Shown here one piece after another: positions 23,077-25,057 of a stretch of 25,057 nucleotides of DNA. The notes beneath the pieces were generated by a model that saw nothing but the letters and a program-made list of their open reading frames with translations, had not been told where the DNA came from and searched no databases. The position numbers and the translations under genes are program-made. The stretch's first letter is position 1. Every line of letters starts with the position of its first letter. Location of the stretch: contig CAMLHT010000016.1 of NCBI GenBank assembly GCA_946479895.1, positions 1 to 25,057 of the forward strand, read 5' to 3'. Origin of the DNA: an uncultured Gemmatimonadota bacterium. Its GTDB lineage: Bacteria; Gemmatimonadota; Gemmatimonadetes; Gemmatimonadales; Gemmatimonadaceae.

Positions 23077-23757
23077 CTAGCTCAGCGGGGCAGCAAGGAA
23101 ATACGCCAGCGTTCCGTCAGCCGTGTACCGGAACCTCCCCTCGAAGCCGGAATTGAGCTCGTTCGCGCCGTCGATGATCGAATTGATCGTCAGGGCCTGC
23201 TCCCGATTCAATCCTGTAACTCGTACAGCGAGAAATAGAGGGTTAGTTGGAATAAAGCCGTTGCAGGTAACCGAACTGCCGCTACTTAGCTGGCATAGCT
23301 CGGGCACGCCGTTCACCGCGTCGAACCGCGTGAGGGTGTTGCTGATGTCCGCCACGTAGCCGCTGCGCAGCATCGCGTTCGGGTCGCGCTCGATCGACGC
23401 CGAAAGGTAGGGCCCCTTCCAGAGCACCGCCTGCGACGCGGTGTAGGCGCTCCTGTGGGTGATGATCGAGTCGCATGGGCTCACGCGATTACAGACCGAG
23501 TTCACGAGCACCGGCTGGGTGAGATCCTGGATGTCACCGGGCATGATCCCCTTCATGTCCGACGTGAACGTCTGCACCGCCGTCGAGATCGCGTTCAGGT
23601 CATTGGCCACCTTGACCGGATCCGCCGAGTCGGCCTTCCGGATCACGGAGGGAACGACGAATGCCGCGAGTACGGCGAGCAGTCCCACGGTGACGACCGT
23701 CTCGACGAGGGTGAAGCCGCGGCGCGGCTGGCGCGCGAACGATGCCTGCTGGCTCAT
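23077..23757 (-). CDS. Type IV pilin-like protein (minor pilin)
   Basis: A 226-aa prepilin whose ATG at 23757 overlaps the stop of the gene at 23754-24437 (ATGA), so the two are co-translated. The leader MSQQASFARQPRRG is cut before FTLVE (Glu5 present), with helix VVTVGLLAVLAAFVVPSVIR. Then come SDMKGIMPGDIQDLT, LWKGPYL, a NSIIDGANELNSG motif with GRFRY, and AYFLAAPLS. Four cysteines (SVCN, SPCD, ELCQ, VTCN) could form two disulfides. It is a paralogue of the upstream gene: the N-terminal 30 residues of the two are almost the same. No intrinsic terminator was seen after the stop. Confidence 0.88.
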   Translation of the reverse strand: MSQQASFARQPRRGFTLVETVVTVGLLAVLAAFVVPSVIRKADSADPVKVANDLNAISTAVQTFTSDMKGIMPGDIQDLTQPVLVNSVCNRVSPCDSIITHRSAYTASQAVLWKGPYLSASIERDPNAMLRSGYVADISNTLTRFDAVNGVPELCQLSSGSSVTCNGFIPTNPLFLAVRVTGLNREQALTINSIIDGANELNSGFEGRFRYTADGTLAYFLAAPLS

Positions 23758-24437
23758 GATCCTGTCTTGCTCAGGGGACTCGCGAGGTAATAGGCGACCA
23801 CGCTTCCTCCGGCCGTCGGAACGTCGTAGCGGAAACGGCCCTGGATGTTCGCGCCGGTATTCGGGCCGACCAGGACGTCGGTGTCGTCGTCGCCGTCGAT
23901 CAGGCGGTTGATCGTCTGCGCCTGCCGCGTCGTGAGATTCACGATCGTGACGGCGGCGAACAGCGTATTCGTCGTCGTGAAAGTGCCGCCCGTACCGGTG
24001 CCCGCGGCGTAGAATTCCGCGGCGTTGTTCGTGGCGTCGTACCGGCTGACGAGGTTGAGCACGTAGCCGCGATATCCGGTGGACATGCTGTCGACCGGCA
24101 GCGGCCCGATCTCGGCGTTCACGTAAGGCCCGTTCCAGGCCACCACGTTCCCCTGCTTCAGGGCCGTCACGCTGTCGATGAAGCGGTTCGCGACCGTCGG
24201 CTGGACCAGCAACATGCGGATCTGGTTCGGCACGCCACCGACGTCCGTCTGGAACGTCTCCAGTCCGGTCCGGAGGGAGCTCAGATCACTGACGACCTTG
24301 ACTGGGTCACCCGCGCCGGCCTTCTGGACGACCGTCGGCACCACAAACGCCGCAAGGACGGCCAGCAGGCCCAGCGTCACGATCGTTTCCACGAGCGTGA
24401 AGGCAGCGCGGCGGCGCGCCGGTTTGCGTGGTTTCAT
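23754..24437 (-). CDS. Type IV pilin-like protein (minor pilin), first gene of a two-gene unit
   Basis: A 227-aa prepilin. Leader MKPRKPARRRAA is cut before FTLVE (Ala at -1, Glu5 present), with helix TIVTLGLLAVLAAFVVPTVV. Then come QTDVGGVPNQIRML, AWNGPYV, STGYRGYVLN, NRLIDGDDDTD with GRFRY, and AYYLASPLS. No cysteines. It shares its N-terminus, TINxxIDG, GRFRY and AYxLAxPLS with its downstream neighbour, pointing to tandem duplication. Its upstream region holds the best SARP-like repeat pair in the window (24522-24539), 85 bases before the start, with a TATAGT -10 in between. Confidence 0.88.
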   Translation of the reverse strand: MKPRKPARRRAAFTLVETIVTLGLLAVLAAFVVPTVVQKAGAGDPVKVVSDLSSLRTGLETFQTDVGGVPNQIRMLLVQPTVANRFIDSVTALKQGNVVAWNGPYVNAEIGPLPVDSMSTGYRGYVLNLVSRYDATNNAAEFYAAGTGTGGTFTTTNTLFAAVTIVNLTTRQAQTINRLIDGDDDTDVLVGPNTGANIQGRFRYDVPTAGGSVVAYYLASPLSKTGS

Positions 24438-24506
24438 CGACTCCGGACGGTAGTCACAACGCCGACACCAGAGGGGCGGCGGTCAGATGCTGTTTCACGC
24501 GACCAC

Positions 24507-24512
24507 ACTATA
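24507..24512 (-). promoter_or_regulatory. Possible -10 element for the pilin pair 24437-23077
   Basis: TATAGT on the minus strand (one mismatch to TATAAT), separated from the heptamer repeats by 9 bases. The repeats cover the -35 region and no -35 hexamer is seen. The reverse strand of the same patch reads TATAAG (24509-24514) and could start the rightward leader transcript, though without a good -35. Confidence 0.45.
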
Positions 24513-24521
24513 AGATAGCTA

Positions 24522-24539
24522 TTACTCCGGCGTTACTCC
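24522..24539. promoter_or_regulatory. SARP-type direct heptamer repeat (operator candidate A, best copy)
   Basis: TTACTCC at 24522-24528 and again at 24533-24539, an exact repeat with a GGCG spacer and an 11-bp period. In the direction of the minus-strand pilin operon it reads GGAGTAA twice and ends 9 bases before TATAGT. SARP regulators are known to bind heptamer direct repeats spaced by one helical turn, about 8 bases before the -10. Confidence 0.6.
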
Positions 24540-24552
24540 CGCTGGAACGGGC

Positions 24553-24780
24553 GTCACGGGATGGCTGGAAGCCGTTGCGGAGGCGCCTTTTAGGGACGCC
24601 GCAATTCGCGATTGCCCCGTGACCATCGCTGGTCTCGCGCGTGTTCCAGAAGGCCATCCACGACCCCCATTCCCGGGGTGGCTCAGCCGAGCCCGGCTCG
24701 GGGTCACGGATAGTCGTAAGAGCCAGTACCACTTAGGTTTCGATGACGCGCCTCCCCCAGGGGAGGTCGCTTCTTTTTTC
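24553..24780 (+). ncRNA. Putative structured leader RNA upstream of the desaturase gene
   Basis: Nested complementarity suggests folded RNA. GTCACGGG (24553-24560) can pair with CCCGTGAC (24616-24623), enclosing hairpin GCAAT/ATTGC (24601-24615). The same segment, as CCGTGACC (24617-24624), can instead pair with GGTCACGG (24702-24709), enclosing hairpin CCGAGC/GCTCGG (about 24687-24701). GGAGGCGC (24579-24586) can pair with GCGCCTCC (24748-24755), which is the left arm of the terminator. These are mutually exclusive folds, as in a riboswitch or attenuator. I do not recognise a known class, and GC-rich DNA gives chance pairings. Confidence 0.33.
24748..24780 (+). terminator. Intrinsic terminator 19 bases before the desaturase start
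   Basis: Hairpin with stem CCTCCC/GGGAGG (24751-24756 and 24761-24766), extended by GCG/CGC across one bulge, then TTCTTTTTT (24771-24779). No plus-strand gene lies upstream, and too little room remains for a promoter between the T-run and the start codon, so desaturase transcripts probably must read through it. Confidence 0.6.
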
Positions 24781-24798
24781 AACGCGGGAGCACTCGGA

Positions 24799-25057
24799 AT
24801 GCCGGATTTCGGATCGTGGGGGTCGCGGTGGTGGATTCCACTGCTGTTCATCGTCATTGCGGGACACCTGACGAATGTCTGCGTCACCCTGTTCCTGCAT
24901 CGCGCCCAGACGCATCGCGGCCTGCGGTTGCACTATCTCGCCGCCCTGCCGATGCGCATCTGGCTCTGGATGAGCACTTCGATCGTGACGAAGGAGTGGG
25001 TTGCCTGCCATCGCAAGCACCACGCGTTCGCCGACCGTGAAGGCGATCCGCACAGCC
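24799..25057 (+). CDS. Membrane fatty-acid (acyl-CoA delta-9 type) desaturase, 3' partial
   Basis: The first 86 codons of a gene cut by the window end. ATG 24799 has GGGAG 8 bases upstream. The protein begins MPDFGSWGSRWWIPLLFIV, a membrane segment, and continues with two of the three His boxes of the membrane di-iron desaturases: HRAQTHRG (HX4H) and HRKHHAF (HX2HH), separated by a second hydrophobic stretch (LAALPMRIWLWMSTSIV) as in the DesC/OLE1-like family. The third box (HNxHH) would lie outside. The enzyme introduces a cis double bond into acyl chains at the inner membrane and tunes fluidity. It is probably unrelated to the pilus cluster. Confidence 0.88.
   Translation, partial: MPDFGSWGSRWWIPLLFIVIAGHLTNVCVTLFLHRAQTHRGLRLHYLAALPMRIWLWMSTSIVTKEWVACHRKHHAFADREGDPHS

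Larger units (their letters stand above)
24438..24798. other. Divergent intergenic region (361 bases) with operator and structured leader
   Basis: There is no convincing gene here. The part near the pilin start is an untranslated leader. Around 24500-24540 lie an AT-rich promoter-like patch and the heptamer repeats. From about 24553 to the T-run at 24780 there are several nested inverted repeats ending in a plus-strand terminator just before the desaturase gene. Short ORFs on both strands have no ribosome site or family likeness. Confidence 0.6.

Noticed and set aside
24438..24798. tRNA, tmRNA, SRP RNA or a known riboswitch in the gap before the desaturase
   Set aside because: No T-loop, anticodon arm, GGAAG-type SRP loop or recognised riboswitch core could be found by eye.
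1..25057. CRISPR arrays, insertion sequences or integrase attachment sites
   Set aside because: No regularly spaced repeats, transposase or integrase motifs were seen in any frame.

Overview
The window is GC-rich, with genes overlapping at ATGA or GTGA junctions. It carries a type IV pilus system of the MSHA (mannose-sensitive haemagglutinin) type. No rRNA, tRNA, CRISPR array or insertion sequence was seen. Very high GC, Gram-negative secretin and lipoprotein signals, and a CENPSSPT-type lipoprotein N-terminus beside a BTAD regulator with a TolB-like propeller suggest a Gemmatimonadota-like bacterium. This placement is an impression, not a proof.

Bases 2-9802 (+) form one tightly coupled operon of assembly machinery, in the order MshE ATPase (5' end cut by the window), MshG platform protein, MshI, MshJ, MshK, MshL secretin, MshM-like ATPase, MshN-like TPR protein and a small STN-domain lipoprotein. 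Within it, I-J-K-L-M-N and E-G match the order of the Vibrio msh operon, as two swapped blocks. A strong bidirectional hairpin terminator follows at 9827-9856.

Bases 9874-24437 hold eight type IV pilin-like genes on both strands, at 9874, 10578, 17215, 17864, 18521, 19202, 23077 and 23754. All eight share a design: a prepilin N-terminal helix, a central W/F-x-GP-Y/F motif, and a D-rich DG motif followed by G and an aromatic strand. One of them lacks the Glu5 seen in ordinary pilins.

Three large genes sit among the pilins. The first is a 1359-residue membrane-spanning SARP/BTAD regulator with a STAND-type ATPase, a beta-propeller and a C-terminal beta-sandwich. The second is a TMTC-like GT-C glycosyltransferase with TPRs. 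The third is a 992-residue lipoprotein with about five CARDB/Ig-like repeats. Direct heptamer repeats with an 11-bp period, the classical SARP operator geometry, lie upstream of two pilin transcription units and of the regulator gene itself. They suggest a self-contained regulon in which an outside signal controls minor-pilin expression.

The last part (24438-25057) has a structured, terminator-ended leader and the start of a membrane fatty-acid desaturase cut by the window edge.
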